Shown in pieces: positions 53,177-60,974 of a stretch of DNA of 63,928 nt (positions are counted from its first letter, which is position 1; each line of letters starts with the position of its first letter). The DNA lies in assembly GCF_023715645.1 (NCBI RefSeq), contig NZ_JAMBOP010000027.1, forward strand, positions 1 through 63,928. The letters run 5' to 3'. The notes beneath the pieces were generated by a model. It saw only the letters and a list, made by a program, of their open reading frames with translations. It searched no databases and had not been told where the DNA came from. Origin of the DNA: Bacillus cytotoxicus. GTDB lineage: Bacteria; Bacillota; Bacilli; Bacillales; Bacillaceae_G. A program made the position numbers and the translations under genes.

Positions 53177-53454
53177 ACATATACTCCTAACGCCGCTACT
53201 ACATTCGGAATTGCGGCAAATACGTTCATTTTAGCGGATTGAAAGCGAGATTCTTTTCGCGTTGGCTTTGCCGAAATAAATGTCCCTCTTGATCCTAAAA
53301 TGAAACCATCTATACAAAGAAATGCTGCACTAGCTAAGAAAAAGAGGCTCAGCCAACCTGCTAACGGGTAAAGCATCGCTGCATCCCCTTCCATATAAGC
53401 AATACCGCTGACTACAAAAAGTCCGATCATCCCTACTACAAACCCTTTTTTCAT
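53164..53454 (-). CDS. DUF5316-like membrane protein
   Basis: This 96-residue protein has three hydrophobic segments: FVVGMIGLFVVSGIAYM, LAGWLSLFFLASAAFLCIDGFIL and IPNVVAALGVYVWV. It also has a conserved-looking GSRGTFISAKPTRKESRF loop. I think it is DUF5316 but am not certain. I start at ATG 53454 with GGAGG 9 bases upstream. The frame remains open upstream to TTG 53511 across a hairpin. It overlaps the nucleotidyltransferase start by 13 bases, so the two form an operon. Confidence 0.72.
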   Translation of the reverse strand: MKKGFVVGMIGLFVVSGIAYMEGDAAMLYPLAGWLSLFFLASAAFLCIDGFILGSRGTFISAKPTRKESRFQSAKMNVFAAIPNVVAALGVYVWVS

Positions 53455-53472
53455 CTCGTTCATCCTCCTAAG

Positions 53473-53521
53473 CACAGAAAAAGCCCTTGCGATTCGTAAT
53501 CTACGTTGCAAGAGCTCTGTG
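53473..53521 (-). terminator. Leader hairpin/attenuator before the DUF5316-nucleotidyltransferase operon
   Basis: On the minus strand AGCTCTTGC (53508-53516) pairs with GCAAGGGCT (53482-53490), with an outer CACAGA/TCTGTG pairing, and TTTTTC follows. It lies 19 bases upstream of the DUF5316 start. It may be the terminator of yuzD displaced by the family C insertion, or an attenuator for the operon. Confidence 0.65.
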
Positions 53522-53537
53522 TGTGATAAGTTATGTT

Positions 53538-53661
53538 ATAAAGTGAAACTTCCATCAGTGACGCTTTTCTCACTGATGGTTAGTTGAACCAATCGGGCTT
53601 TTACGGGCAGTTTTCTTCCCTGTGATTCCCCAGTCTTTACTGCCCGTTAATGAGGGATAAA
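53538..53661. repeat. Family C element, copy 4, with intact ATAAA duplications
   Basis: ATAAA at 53538-53542 and 53657-53661 flank AGTGAAACTTCCATCAGTG, CACTGATGG, TTAGTTGAACCAATCGGGC, and ACGGGCAG pairing with CTGCCCGT. The right 25 bases supply the last codons of yuzD. Confidence 0.85.
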
Positions 53662-53963
53662 TATTTCTCAATTTCTTCGTATACATCCTTTAAGCGCGGA
53701 TTGCCTTCTCCGACAATCTCATTATTCACGAGAACAACAGGATAAAATAAGTCTTCTTCAATGACACGCTCAGTAAAGGCGCGTTTTTCTTCCTCTTCTT
53801 GCTCCTCATGAATATCCACATATTCAAAATGGAACTTCTCTTCTTGTCCTTCATATTTCCGGCCGATCGCTGCTTGCAGCCATTCATACGTTTCCGTTGA
53901 AGACGGCATTCCAACGCAGCTTGCACATACAACCTTTGCTCCGTAAACACTTACTTTTATCAT
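53637..53963 (-). CDS. yuzD: YuzD family thioredoxin-like protein (DUF1462)
   Basis: This 108-residue protein has a thioredoxin-like fold with Cys13 and Cys16 in KVVCASCVGMPSS, EYVDIHEEQ, and the cis-proline-type FYPVVLVNNEIVGEGNPRL. YuzD is a putative disulfide oxidoreductase. The last residues SLINGQ and the stop are encoded by a family C repeat, so the natural C-terminus has been replaced. GGGGGAGAG precedes the ATG. It is divergent from yutI, as in B. subtilis. Confidence 0.9.
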   Translation of the reverse strand: MIKVSVYGAKVVCASCVGMPSSTETYEWLQAAIGRKYEGQEEKFHFEYVDIHEEQEEEEKRAFTERVIEEDLFYPVVLVNNEIVGEGNPRLKDVYEEIEKYLSLINGQ

Positions 53964-54123
53964 ATACTCTCCCCCATTTGCACATATATTTTTTTCTGCA
54001 CCTTATTGTCACAGATAAGAAAGAAACTCCCATAAACTATTTTGACAACATCAGAAAGATATTAAAAATAGATTTTCCCCTGTATCTTGATTATAATAAA
54101 ACTGATGAAAGGAGTCGATAAAA

Positions 54124-54360
54124 ATGGAAAACGAAAACTTACACGAACAAGTAGTAGAAGTATTAGATAAATTACGCCCATTCTTACTTCGCGATGGCGG
54201 TGACGTAGAATTAGTGGATATCGAAGACGGTATCGTTAAACTACGCCTTCTAGGTGCTTGCGGCAGCTGCCCAAGTTCTACAATCACATTAAAAGCTGGT
54301 ATCGAGCGTGCTCTATTAGAAGAAGTACCTGGAGTAATTGAAGTAGAACAAGTATTTTAA
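54124..54360 (+). CDS. yutI: Nfu-type Fe-S scaffold (YutI)
   Basis: This 78-residue protein is a lone NifU C-terminal domain with the cluster-binding CxxC in [10 protein letters not shown] (Cys46, Cys49), preceded by [17 protein letters not shown]. It carries or delivers [4Fe-4S] clusters. B. subtilis YutI (Nfu) has the same form. GAAAGGAG precedes the ATG. With the SufA-like gene at 47216 it is the second Fe-S assembly gene in the window. Confidence 0.93.
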   Translation: MENENLHEQVVEVLDKLRPFLLRDGGDVELVDIEDGIVKLRLLGACGSCPSSTITLKAGIERALLEEVPGVIEVEQVF

Positions 54361-54361
54361 T

Positions 54362-54481
54362 GTAAAAGCGGAGGCGACTGTTTAGCCCCGACGGCTAAGG
54401 TTCTTTCCCGCAGAAGATGCTTTTTATCTTCTCGCGGGAAAGGTTATTAGACGTAAGGGGCTAGGAGCCGGAGCTGGATAA
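54362..54481 (+). repeat. Family D GC-rich repeat, copy 2
   Basis: TGTAAAAGCGGAGGCGACTG, TTTAGCCCCGACGGCTAAGG, then a strong CTTTCCCGC/GCGGGAAAG hairpin with GAAGAT/ATCTTC, ending GGGGCTAGGAGCCGGAGCTGGA. It follows yutI directly and is GC-rich compared with its surroundings. Confidence 0.8.
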
Positions 54482-54603
54482 TGTAAAAGCGGCGGCGGCT
54501 CGCCCAGAATGTGAGGGGGATGGAGCTTCTGACATAGAGGCGTTTTTTGCCTCGACGGAAGACGCGAAGCCACCGAGCATTCTAGCCGCTGGAGCTGGAT
54601 AAT
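54482..54603 (+). repeat. Family D GC-rich repeat, copy 3
   Basis: Tandem with copy 2. It begins TGTAAAAGCGGCGGCGGCTCG and ends CTAGCCGCTGGAGCTGGATA. The middle differs (GAGGCGTTTTTTGCCTC hairpin), so only the ends are conserved. Confidence 0.8.
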
Positions 54604-54605
54604 CT

Positions 54606-54640
54606 AGAAAAAAGAGACCCACCACGGTCTCTTTTTTCTA
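54606..54640. terminator. Bidirectional terminator between family D and yutH
   Basis: AAAAAAGAGACC and GGTCTCTTTTTT pair perfectly around CACCAC. Confidence 0.92.
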
Positions 54641-54649
54641 AATTCCATA

Positions 54650-55651
54650 TCACGTAAGCCAATCAAGCTTACGAATTCCTAACTTATCAATGGGTAGGCG
54701 GATAAGATCATAAAACTGCTGGAGAAATTGTTCCGACTGATTTACGCGCTGCAAAACGGTTTCTAACTTATCTTGATATACATATTTTTGCTCGTCACTT
54801 CCCGCTAAATAATATCCTTCAACTGTTTCAAAATAATGAAGAGGAAAGAGAAGACGGGCAAATAATAACCGCCATCCAAATGAAGATAATGAATAGTTCC
54901 GTTCGTATTCACTTAAAAACCGGACAATCGTTTCTTCCCAGTTTTCTTTTTTTTCAAAAGAAGTATGACGTACCCATTCCGCTAAATCACGACTTGGATG
55001 GTCATATACCCAATCAACTGGGAGCTTTAATCGCTTCGTCTGCTGCCAAACAAAGGGTGTAAATCGCTCCTGACAAATGGTTGCAGCATCAGCAACTTGA
55101 GGAACATCATCAAGTTCTGTATCTACTACATATTGAATCGCATTTTCAGCAAGACCTAAGTAGTACGGAAATGACTCAATAAATAATTGTTCAAACATAT
55201 CAGTAGGGTGACTCACCATTTTCGACTGCCAAAAATGTTCGAGCTGATCTAACCGTTTTTCCCAAAGCGACTTCCATTCACCAATTCGGCTGAGATGTTC
55301 AATTTCTTCTGAAAAGAATGCACCGCGCTTATGAAATAACGATAGCTCACTTCCTAATGAAAGAGCATTACGCTCTAAATTACGTATTCCTTTAAACAAA
55401 CAATAATTTGTTTCTTCTAGCTCGCTAACGTAATAACCTTGTACGTTTGGCACAAACGTCGCAACGGTAATATCACCTTGCTGATTCATATAATCACTTA
55501 ATTTCTTCATTTCAACAAGCACTTCTTCTTGCAAATGACCGGTAGGAAGAAGCACATAAATTTTATTACGAACCCAAAAGCTATTATAAGGACCAAGAGG
55601 TGTAAATTCTTTGACGCGTATATGATAGTTCTCATAAATATCTTGAATCAT
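54650..55651 (-). CDS. yutH: Spore coat-associated protein YutH
   Basis: This 333-residue protein matches YutH, a CotS/aminoglycoside-phosphotransferase-like fold family in the B. subtilis spore coat. Features are FTPLGPYNSFWVRNKIYVLLP at the start, LSLGSELSLFHKRGAFF, and the kinase-like VDWVYDHPSRDLAEWVRHTSF and FGWRLLFARLLFPLHYFETVE. The catalytic residues of a kinase do not look complete. ATG 55651 has TAGGTGG upstream; a GTG four codons earlier overlaps it. It is divergent from yutG, as in B. subtilis. Confidence 0.88.
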   Translation of the reverse strand: MIQDIYENYHIRVKEFTPLGPYNSFWVRNKIYVLLPTGHLQEEVLVEMKKLSDYMNQQGDITVATFVPNVQGYYVSELEETNYCLFKGIRNLERNALSLGSELSLFHKRGAFFSEEIEHLSRIGEWKSLWEKRLDQLEHFWQSKMVSHPTDMFEQLFIESFPYYLGLAENAIQYVVDTELDDVPQVADAATICQERFTPFVWQQTKRLKLPVDWVYDHPSRDLAEWVRHTSFEKKENWEETIVRFLSEYERNYSLSSFGWRLLFARLLFPLHYFETVEGYYLAGSDEQKYVYQDKLETVLQRVNQSEQFLQQFYDLIRLPIDKLGIRKLDWLT

Positions 55652-55768
55652 CGTACTCGCCACCTACATTTTTTTCTATATATATATGAGCTAGTAATTA
55701 ACTTTCATGCCTATGCACATCATACATCTATACGTATACAATATTAAAAAGAAAAAAAGGTGATAAAC

Positions 55769-56260
55769 ATGACACAACGAAATGAACTACAAGAAAGAGC
55801 ATTACAATTACTACAAGAACGCGGTGTAACAATTGACGATATTGCAGATCTCGTTCATTTTCTTCAAAAAAATTATCATCCAAATTTAGCAATGGAAGAA
55901 TGTCGTTATAACGTAGAACGCGTCTTATCCAAACGAGAAGTACAAAATGCTCTCATTACAGGAATTGAATTAGATGTTCTTGCCGAAAAAGGTTTACTAA
56001 GTGCACCTCTTCAAGACATCATCCACCGCGATGAAGGATTATACGGAGTAGACGAAATTGTCGCCTTATCTATCGTCAACGTATACGGCTCAATCGGTTT
56101 CACAAACTTTGGCTATATCGATAAATTAAAGCCAGGTATTTTACAATATTTAAACGATAAATCTACAGGTAAAGTTCATACATTCCTCGATGATATCGTG
56201 GGAGCGATTGCTGCGGCTGCATCAAGTCGTTTGGCGCATAGAGCTGAACATGTTGAATAA
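55769..56260 (+). CDS. yutG: Phosphatidylglycerophosphatase A-type protein (YutG)
   Basis: This 163-residue protein belongs to the PgpA superfamily. Conserved stretches are LITGIELDVLAEKGLLS, IHRDEGLYGVDEIVALSIVNVYGSIGFTNFGYIDKL and HTFLDDIVGAIAAAASSRLAHR, whose acidic residues form the active site. In B. subtilis YutG is thought to dephosphorylate phosphatidylglycerophosphate. No obvious transmembrane helix is present, as in the soluble YutG type. AAGGTGATA precedes ATG 55769. A perfect terminator follows. Confidence 0.88.
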   Translation: MTQRNELQERALQLLQERGVTIDDIADLVHFLQKNYHPNLAMEECRYNVERVLSKREVQNALITGIELDVLAEKGLLSAPLQDIIHRDEGLYGVDEIVALSIVNVYGSIGFTNFGYIDKLKPGILQYLNDKSTGKVHTFLDDIVGAIAAAASSRLAHRAEHVE

Positions 56261-56271
56261 AGTGAACTGAA

Positions 56272-56312
56272 ATAAAACGGACCATGATTTGGAAATCATG
56301 GTCCGTTTTATT
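56272..56312 (+). terminator. Terminator after yutG
   Basis: ACGGACCATGATTT and AAATCATGGTCCGT form a perfect 14-pair stem with loop GG and a TTTTATTTTT tail. Confidence 0.94.
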
Positions 56313-56639
56313 TTTCTGTATCTTTCTACTACATCAATCTAACTTCTATTACCAAAAACATTCATGATGATTAAAAATCAAAATATAGGAAGGAAATCAC
56401 AAAATCCGTTAATGCCGCCACTACAAAATCCTCAACTGCTTTATAAAGTTTATATTTATGATCAATAACAATATGTTTTAAATAACGTGTTAATTATACT
56501 GAAAATTTAATTTGGTTTGAAAATTCCGTTATTTATTGTTAAAATTTGTATTGTATTACATTATTTTTAAAAAAGAGTTGTTAATATGAGTAATTTTTTA
56601 GCAAAGTTATTATAGAAAAGTTCACTTTAAGTGGTTTAG

Positions 56640-56775
56640 CAATGAGATTGGTTTATAAAAAATATTTAATACAGATTATATAGCCCTAACCGCTCCTATA
56701 CATAGCCAGTCCCTGTCGACCATTAAAAAAAATGCTTTTCTGTTAGTTTTTCATAGATTTATTTAGTAGTTTATA
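56640..56775 (+). repeat. Decayed A-MITE, right half
   Basis: CCCTAACCGCTCCTATACATAGCCAG, CCTGTCGACCATTAAAAAAAATGC, then TTTCTGTTAGTTTTTCATAG and TTTAGTAGTTTATA, a mutated GACTGAGTAGTTAC end. The left half is gone. The rest of 56313-56940 is AT-rich; a GAAACTGTA/TACAGTTTC hairpin lies at 56812-56837, and no other gene is evident. Confidence 0.65.
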
Positions 56776-56940
56776 TATAAAGAATACGATTACCAAAAGA
56801 TCCATAGGAAAGAAACTGTATGTATAAGTACAGTTTCTCAATTTCACAATTTTAATTATGAGATTTTATCGATATTAGTAATCATTAAAAATAAAAAACA
56901 TTAACAGGTGACGTTATTTCAATAACTATGGGGGCTGCGT

Positions 56941-57788
56941 ATGAAAAGACTACTTACCAACAAATATATAGAAATACCAATTCATCTCGTTTTATCAATC
57001 ATTGTTATTCTATTTTTAGGAACATTGCCTCAATTATTTGTTGGCATGAAATTTGATATCACAAACTATATAAATGCGATCACGTCAACATTTTCTAAAC
57101 TAATTGGCAATACTCCTATTACATATTCATTCTACATGAAGCCTTTATTCCCGCAAATTTTAATACAGTATAAAGAAACTGCGTTTATTTTTTTCATGTC
57201 ACTTCTTATTTCTATAATTATTTCATTTCTTATCGTTTATTTCCTCTTGCAAATGTCTGAGAAGAGGAAAGAAAAAATAAAGATTTTTTTCGAGTTTCTT
57301 GAGGCCATTCCCGATATTTTACTTATTATTGGACTTCAATTTATCGTTATTTTAATTTATAAACAAACAGATCTACTTGTTATAAATATCGCTAGAGTAT
57401 ATTTTTACCAATCCTTTGCCTTAGCCTCCCCACCACTTTACTGTTTACAAAATTACTCTTATTGCGATTTGAAACAGAACTACAAAAAGACTACGTGTTG
57501 TTAGCCCGTTCCAAAGGATTTGATAAACTTTATATTTTAAATCATCATGTTTTACGAAACGTACTGCTTAGTATGCTATATTTTTCAAAAACAAACATAT
57601 GGTTTATGCTATCTAATTTATATATTATTGAATATTTATTTAACATTTCTGGCATTTTTACATTTTTAAAAGACTATAGAACACCTGAAATTTTTACCAT
57701 TTCTCTAATGCTCATTTATATTCCTATTTTCTTCTTATTCAAGTTGTTTCATATCTTCATTCCCGATGAATTGAAAGGAGAGGCCTAA
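56941..57788 (+). pseudogene. OppB/DppB-like peptide ABC permease, frameshifted
   Basis: The first frame (56941-57504) encodes an N-terminal helix, a periplasmic loop and four helices of a DppB-type permease. The second frame resumes at about 57426 as LPTTLLFTKLLLLRFETELQ, then KDYVLLARSKGFDKLYILNHHVLRN, which is the EAA loop that contacts the ATPase, and continues to 57788. A loss of one base near 57425 (frame ALAS.. into LPTT) explains both. Translation would stop at 57504 and lose the EAA loop. The start ATG follows GGGGGCTG. Confidence 0.8.
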
Positions 57789-57789
57789 C

Positions 57790-58791
57790 ATGTGGCGTAC
57801 ATTAAAAAAAGATAAATATTTTATTATTAGCATTTCCTTTCTTCTTCTCTTTGTACTAGCCAGTATCGGGAATTCCATATTTACTGATGGACAAACTCGC
57901 CAAGTATCCATTCAATTCGATGAAAATGGCAATGTACAATCCGCTCCATTCCCTCCATCTTCCACTTTTTTATTAGGAACAGATAGAAAAGGATATGACT
58001 TATTACACCGCGTTGTAGCAGGAGCAAAATGGAGTATCGGCAGCACTTTCCTTATTGCGTTCATACGAACAATTTTAGGAATAGGAATTGGGACTTATAT
58101 GGCTTTTTATGCAAAAAGAAAATTTAAAACGTTAGAAGCTACTTTTGACAGTTTTACAGTTATCCCAATGACGTTGATTGCGTATTTTATATTAAACACT
58201 GTATTGCAATTTGATAATGGAGTCGTCCCCCCTCCACTTTATCAGCGTGCTTTATTTGAAATAATAGTACTTGTCATTTTAGCCCTACCTACCCTATCAT
58301 TTTATTTTGCAAATGAAACAAAAAAGCTCCTTTCAGAAGAGTTTATGTATGCTGCTCAAATACTTGGAGGAAGCAAATGGCATCTCATAAAAAAACATTT
58401 GTTTCCTCATTTATTTCCTGTTTTTATGATTGTATTAACACAACAATTTATACAAGCTTTAATCCTTTTATCCCATTTAGGAATTTTACAATTATATTTT
58501 GGAGGCACAATCCTTTTCACTGGTAACGAAGTGGAATCTGTCAGCAGTGAATGGTCTGGATTAATTGGGCTCTACTTCCGTTCTTTCACTGTTCACCCTT
58601 GGATCCCAATGGTGCCGATAGGATGTTTCATCCTCACTATTATTGCTGCTAATGTAGTTTCACTACGTATTAAAATTGCGGTTGAAAATCAAAACATACA
58701 AAAGACATCCGAAAAAGAATCTAACGAACAAACAGATCAACATATTACGACATACGCCGTAAATTCCTTCACCTTTCATAAAGAGGGTTAA
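57790..58791 (+). CDS. OppC/DppC-like peptide ABC permease
   Basis: This 333-residue protein has an N-terminal helix, then FLLGTDRKGYDLLHRVVAGAKWSIGS (typical OppC), further helices, and the EAA loop EEFMYAAQILGGSKWHLIKKHLFPH. It would pair with the upstream permease, which is frameshifted. No ATP-binding or substrate-binding gene is nearby. GAAAGGAGAGG precedes the ATG, and the previous stop is one base away, so the two were translationally linked. The C-terminal tail is long and charged (NIQKTSEKESNEQTDQ). Confidence 0.85.
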   Translation: MWRTLKKDKYFIISISFLLLFVLASIGNSIFTDGQTRQVSIQFDENGNVQSAPFPPSSTFLLGTDRKGYDLLHRVVAGAKWSIGSTFLIAFIRTILGIGIGTYMAFYAKRKFKTLEATFDSFTVIPMTLIAYFILNTVLQFDNGVVPPPLYQRALFEIIVLVILALPTLSFYFANETKKLLSEEFMYAAQILGGSKWHLIKKHLFPHLFPVFMIVLTQQFIQALILLSHLGILQLYFGGTILFTGNEVESVSSEWSGLIGLYFRSFTVHPWIPMVPIGCFILTIIAANVVSLRIKIAVENQNIQKTSEKESNEQTDQHITTYAVNSFTFHKEG

Positions 58792-58811
58792 CTCTCTTTT
58801 CAGGCTGTAAA

Positions 58812-58858
58812 CAAAAAAGGTTGAATCTTTTCATACAAAAGATTCAACCTTTTTTCCT
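58812..58858. terminator. Bidirectional terminator
   Basis: AAAAAAGGTTGAATCTTTT and AAAAGATTCAACCTTTTTT form a perfect stem of about 19 pairs between two convergent genes. Confidence 0.95.
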
Positions 58859-58862
58859 ATAA

Positions 58863-59336
58863 TCACATTAATTCATATTCCATTAGTACAAACTTCCGAC
58901 CTCTACTCATAAATGCTACACCCTTTTGAAAACCAGTCTTTGTATATAACGCAATGGCCCGTTCATTAAAAGCCGCAACACTTAATCGAATTGTCTCTAC
59001 CTTAAACTCTTCTTTCGCAAACTGCAATCCTGCTTGTAAAAAAGATATCCCCAGCCCCTTTCCTGTTAATGCTGGTTTCATGCCAAGCCCAATATCTAAA
59101 GCGTGCTCACCTGTGTATAACTTCGCTTCTCTTCCACCCGGCACCTGTGCGTTATCCCCAAAACAAAAATAACCGATCAATTCATTTCGCCCATCACAAA
59201 CGCCGTAATATGTACCGTCTAACAATTCCTCTAGCGTCTCAGTTGCCCCGGTAAAATTATATAATTCATACGGCGCGCCGTATTGCCACGTATTAATCTC
59301 TTTTGCTTCCTCTAATGTAAGTGTATGAATGTTCAT
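58863..59336 (-). CDS. GNAT family N-acetyltransferase
   Basis: This 157-residue protein has GNAT motifs. Strand/loop LDIGLGMKPALTGKGLGISFLQAGLQFA contains the acetyl-CoA-binding Q/RxxGxG/A-like segment (TGKGLG). LSVAAFNERAIALYTKTGFQKG is motif B with the usual Asn and Tyr. The acceptor is unknown; RimI-like proteins acetylate protein N-termini. ATG 59336 has GCAGGTG upstream; a GTG four codons earlier overlaps this site. Confidence 0.88.
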   Translation of the reverse strand: MNIHTLTLEEAKEINTWQYGAPYELYNFTGATETLEELLDGTYYGVCDGRNELIGYFCFGDNAQVPGGREAKLYTGEHALDIGLGMKPALTGKGLGISFLQAGLQFAKEEFKVETIRLSVAAFNERAIALYTKTGFQKGVAFMSRGRKFVLMEYELM

Positions 59337-59404
59337 TCGAATGTTCACCTGCTCTTTCTTCGTACATATTCGCTTACATGAAGAAAACTCCTGTTTCTTA
59401 ATCT

Positions 59405-59608
59405 TTATAAATCCCCCTTGTCTTTATAGCACACAAGTCACCACCATACCTAGCAAATAGTAACCTGCCACTTGCTTGTTCCTTTTGTTTAAAATATGGC
59501 ATGTGGCAAAACAGGCACTGACCGCTTCTACTCTTGGCTAGACCCTCTCGCCCACCTAAAAAGAAAAGGGTTTTATGTCAGGTTTTTCATTTGGATTTAT
59601 ATAGAAGA
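59405..59608 (+). repeat. Family A stand-alone repeat, copy 12
   Basis: CTTTATAAATCCCCCTTGTC at the left and TTTCATTTGGATTTATATAG at the right are the inverted AT-rich ends. The core is GGCATGTGGCAAAACAGGCACTGACCGC, TTGGCTAGACCCTCTCGCCC, ACCTAAAAAGAAAAGGG, TTATGTCAGG. Confidence 0.8.
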
Positions 59609-59659
59609 AGCATCTTCTTTGATTCTCTAATAATTAAAAACAAAATAAATCTATAACAA

Positions 59660-59699
59660 GTGATATAAATCACCACATCAACTGAAAATTATTGATACT
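59660..59699 (+). promoter_or_regulatory. Crp/Fnr-type operator and promoter of the RIC gene
   Basis: GTGATATAAATCAC (59660-59673) is a perfect palindrome of the GTGA-N6-TCAC type. A GATACT box at 59694-59699 fits a -10 element placing the operator centre near -40, the class II activator position. A matching site lies before the Crp/Fnr gene at 60885. Confidence 0.65.
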
Positions 59700-59741
59700 C
59701 TTACTGCAGATACAAAAATTAACCTTTATGGAGGTATTCAT

Positions 59742-60449
59742 ATGGAACACATATTTACTGGAGCTTCTATTATTAGTGATATTGTTACGGAATTTCCAAA
59801 AGCAAGCGATTTTTTCAAATCATATAGAATAGATTTTTGCTGCGGTGGTAATAGACCACTGATTGATGCCATTCATGAGAGAAATTTATCAGCAGAAGAA
59901 GTTCTGACAAAATTAAATACTCTTTATCATGAAACAAAGCAATTAAACGAGTCTGAAATTGATTGGAAAAACGCTTCTTATAGTGAACTCATTAACTATA
60001 TCGTAAATAAGCATCATCGTTATTTAAATGAAGAGTTGCCGCAGTTAAGTCCATACGTAACAAAGGTGTTACGCGTTCATGGCTCAGGACAACCTCATTT
60101 AGCTCAAATTCACAAGTTATTTCATGAATTAAAAACAGAATTAGAGCAACATTTAATTAAAGAAGAAAAAGAGGATTTCCCACTCATTTTAGCATTTGAG
60201 CAAAACCCAACTGATGAGAATTATATAAAATTACGTAAAGTAGTAGATGAACTAGAAAATGAACATAGCCACGCCGGTGATATTATAAAAGAGCTTCGTA
60301 AAGTTACGAATGACTTTACTCCTCCAGAAGGCGCTTGTGGTACGTATCGTCTAGTATATCAACGCCTTGAAGCAATTGAATCTGATCTGTTCGAGCATAT
60401 TCATTTAGAAAATAACATTTTGTTCCCTCGTGCAGTCGCACGAGCTTAA
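59742..60449 (+). CDS. scdA: Iron-sulfur cluster repair di-iron protein (RIC; ScdA/YtfE)
   Basis: This 235-residue protein has the N-terminal ScdA domain with the hallmark DFCCGGNRPL (residues about 31-40). A C-terminal hemerythrin-like domain supplies the di-iron ligands (NKHHRYLNEELP, HKLFHELKTELEQHLIKEEKEDFP, ENEHSHAG, FEHIHLENNILFP). RIC proteins repair Fe-S centres damaged by nitric oxide or oxidants. GGAGG precedes the ATG. A Crp/Fnr-type operator lies upstream. A Crp/Fnr-type regulator gene 525 bases downstream has a similar operator. Confidence 0.93.
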   Translation: MEHIFTGASIISDIVTEFPKASDFFKSYRIDFCCGGNRPLIDAIHERNLSAEEVLTKLNTLYHETKQLNESEIDWKNASYSELINYIVNKHHRYLNEELPQLSPYVTKVLRVHGSGQPHLAQIHKLFHELKTELEQHLIKEEKEDFPLILAFEQNPTDENYIKLRKVVDELENEHSHAGDIIKELRKVTNDFTPPEGACGTYRLVYQRLEAIESDLFEHIHLENNILFPRAVARA

Positions 60450-60453
60450 ACAA

Positions 60454-60516
60454 TGAATAGCTTTCCATCAGTGAGGATGAAAAAGTCCTCACTGATGGAA
60501 ATTTTACTTTATACAA
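60454..60516. repeat. Family C variant after the RIC gene
   Basis: AGCTTTCCATCAGTGAGGA and TCCTCACTGATGGAAATTTTACTTTAT form a strong hairpin. It resembles the first hairpin of family C, without the second half. It could also act as the RIC terminator. Confidence 0.6.
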
Positions 60517-60540
60517 ACACACCACTTCCCCCATCATTTA

Positions 60541-60818
60541 GTAACGACTCAGTCATATATTTCATTTAGAAGCTTAATAAGGAGTATGATTCCAGCGAAA
60601 ATGCGCCCCATTACCTATAGAAAGTTATTTTCATTTTCCAGTATATAAATTGCTGTCATGAAGATAAAAATGGCAATGCACCTCGCTTCTGCTCTTTGTT
60701 TTAACACTTTGCGCGTGGCAGGAAAAGGCACTGATCGCTCCTATGCATGGCCAGTCCTTCAGGGCCATTTTAAAAAATGCTTTTATGCCTTTTTTTCATA
60801 GAATGACTGAGTAGTTAC
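60541..60818 (+). mobile_element. A-MITE copy 5, long form (278 bp)
   Basis: Ends are GTAACGACTCAGTC and GACTGAGTAGTTAC (one mismatch). The perfect duplication ATCATTTA is at 60533-60540 and 60819-60826. Like copy 4 it has an extra segment near the left end (AAGGAGTATGATTCCAGCG and following). It lies between the RIC and Crp/Fnr genes. Confidence 0.9.
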
Positions 60819-60884
60819 ATCATTTAACTCCATACTACTTTCATTCATACCACTCTCAAAAATCGTTAACATTTCTTATAAACA

Positions 60885-60925
60885 TGTGATATTTATCATT
60901 GCTTCATTTGTAGGTTGGGTATAAT
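60885..60925 (+). promoter_or_regulatory. Crp/Fnr-type operator and promoter of the regulator gene
   Basis: TGTGATATTTATCAT (60885-60899) matches the site before the RIC gene. A perfect TATAAT follows at 60920-60925 with no good -35 box. The operator centre is about 40 bases before the expected transcript start, so activator control, including self-activation, is likely. Confidence 0.68.
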
Positions 60926-60974
60926 TTAAGTGAAGAGACAAGATTGTCGGAATGATTTTAGGAGTGAATACTAT

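Noticed and set aside
56367-56468. 33-codon frame reading QNPLMPPLQNPQLLYK
   Set aside because: It looks protein-like but has no ribosome site or recognisable family, so I do not list it as a gene.
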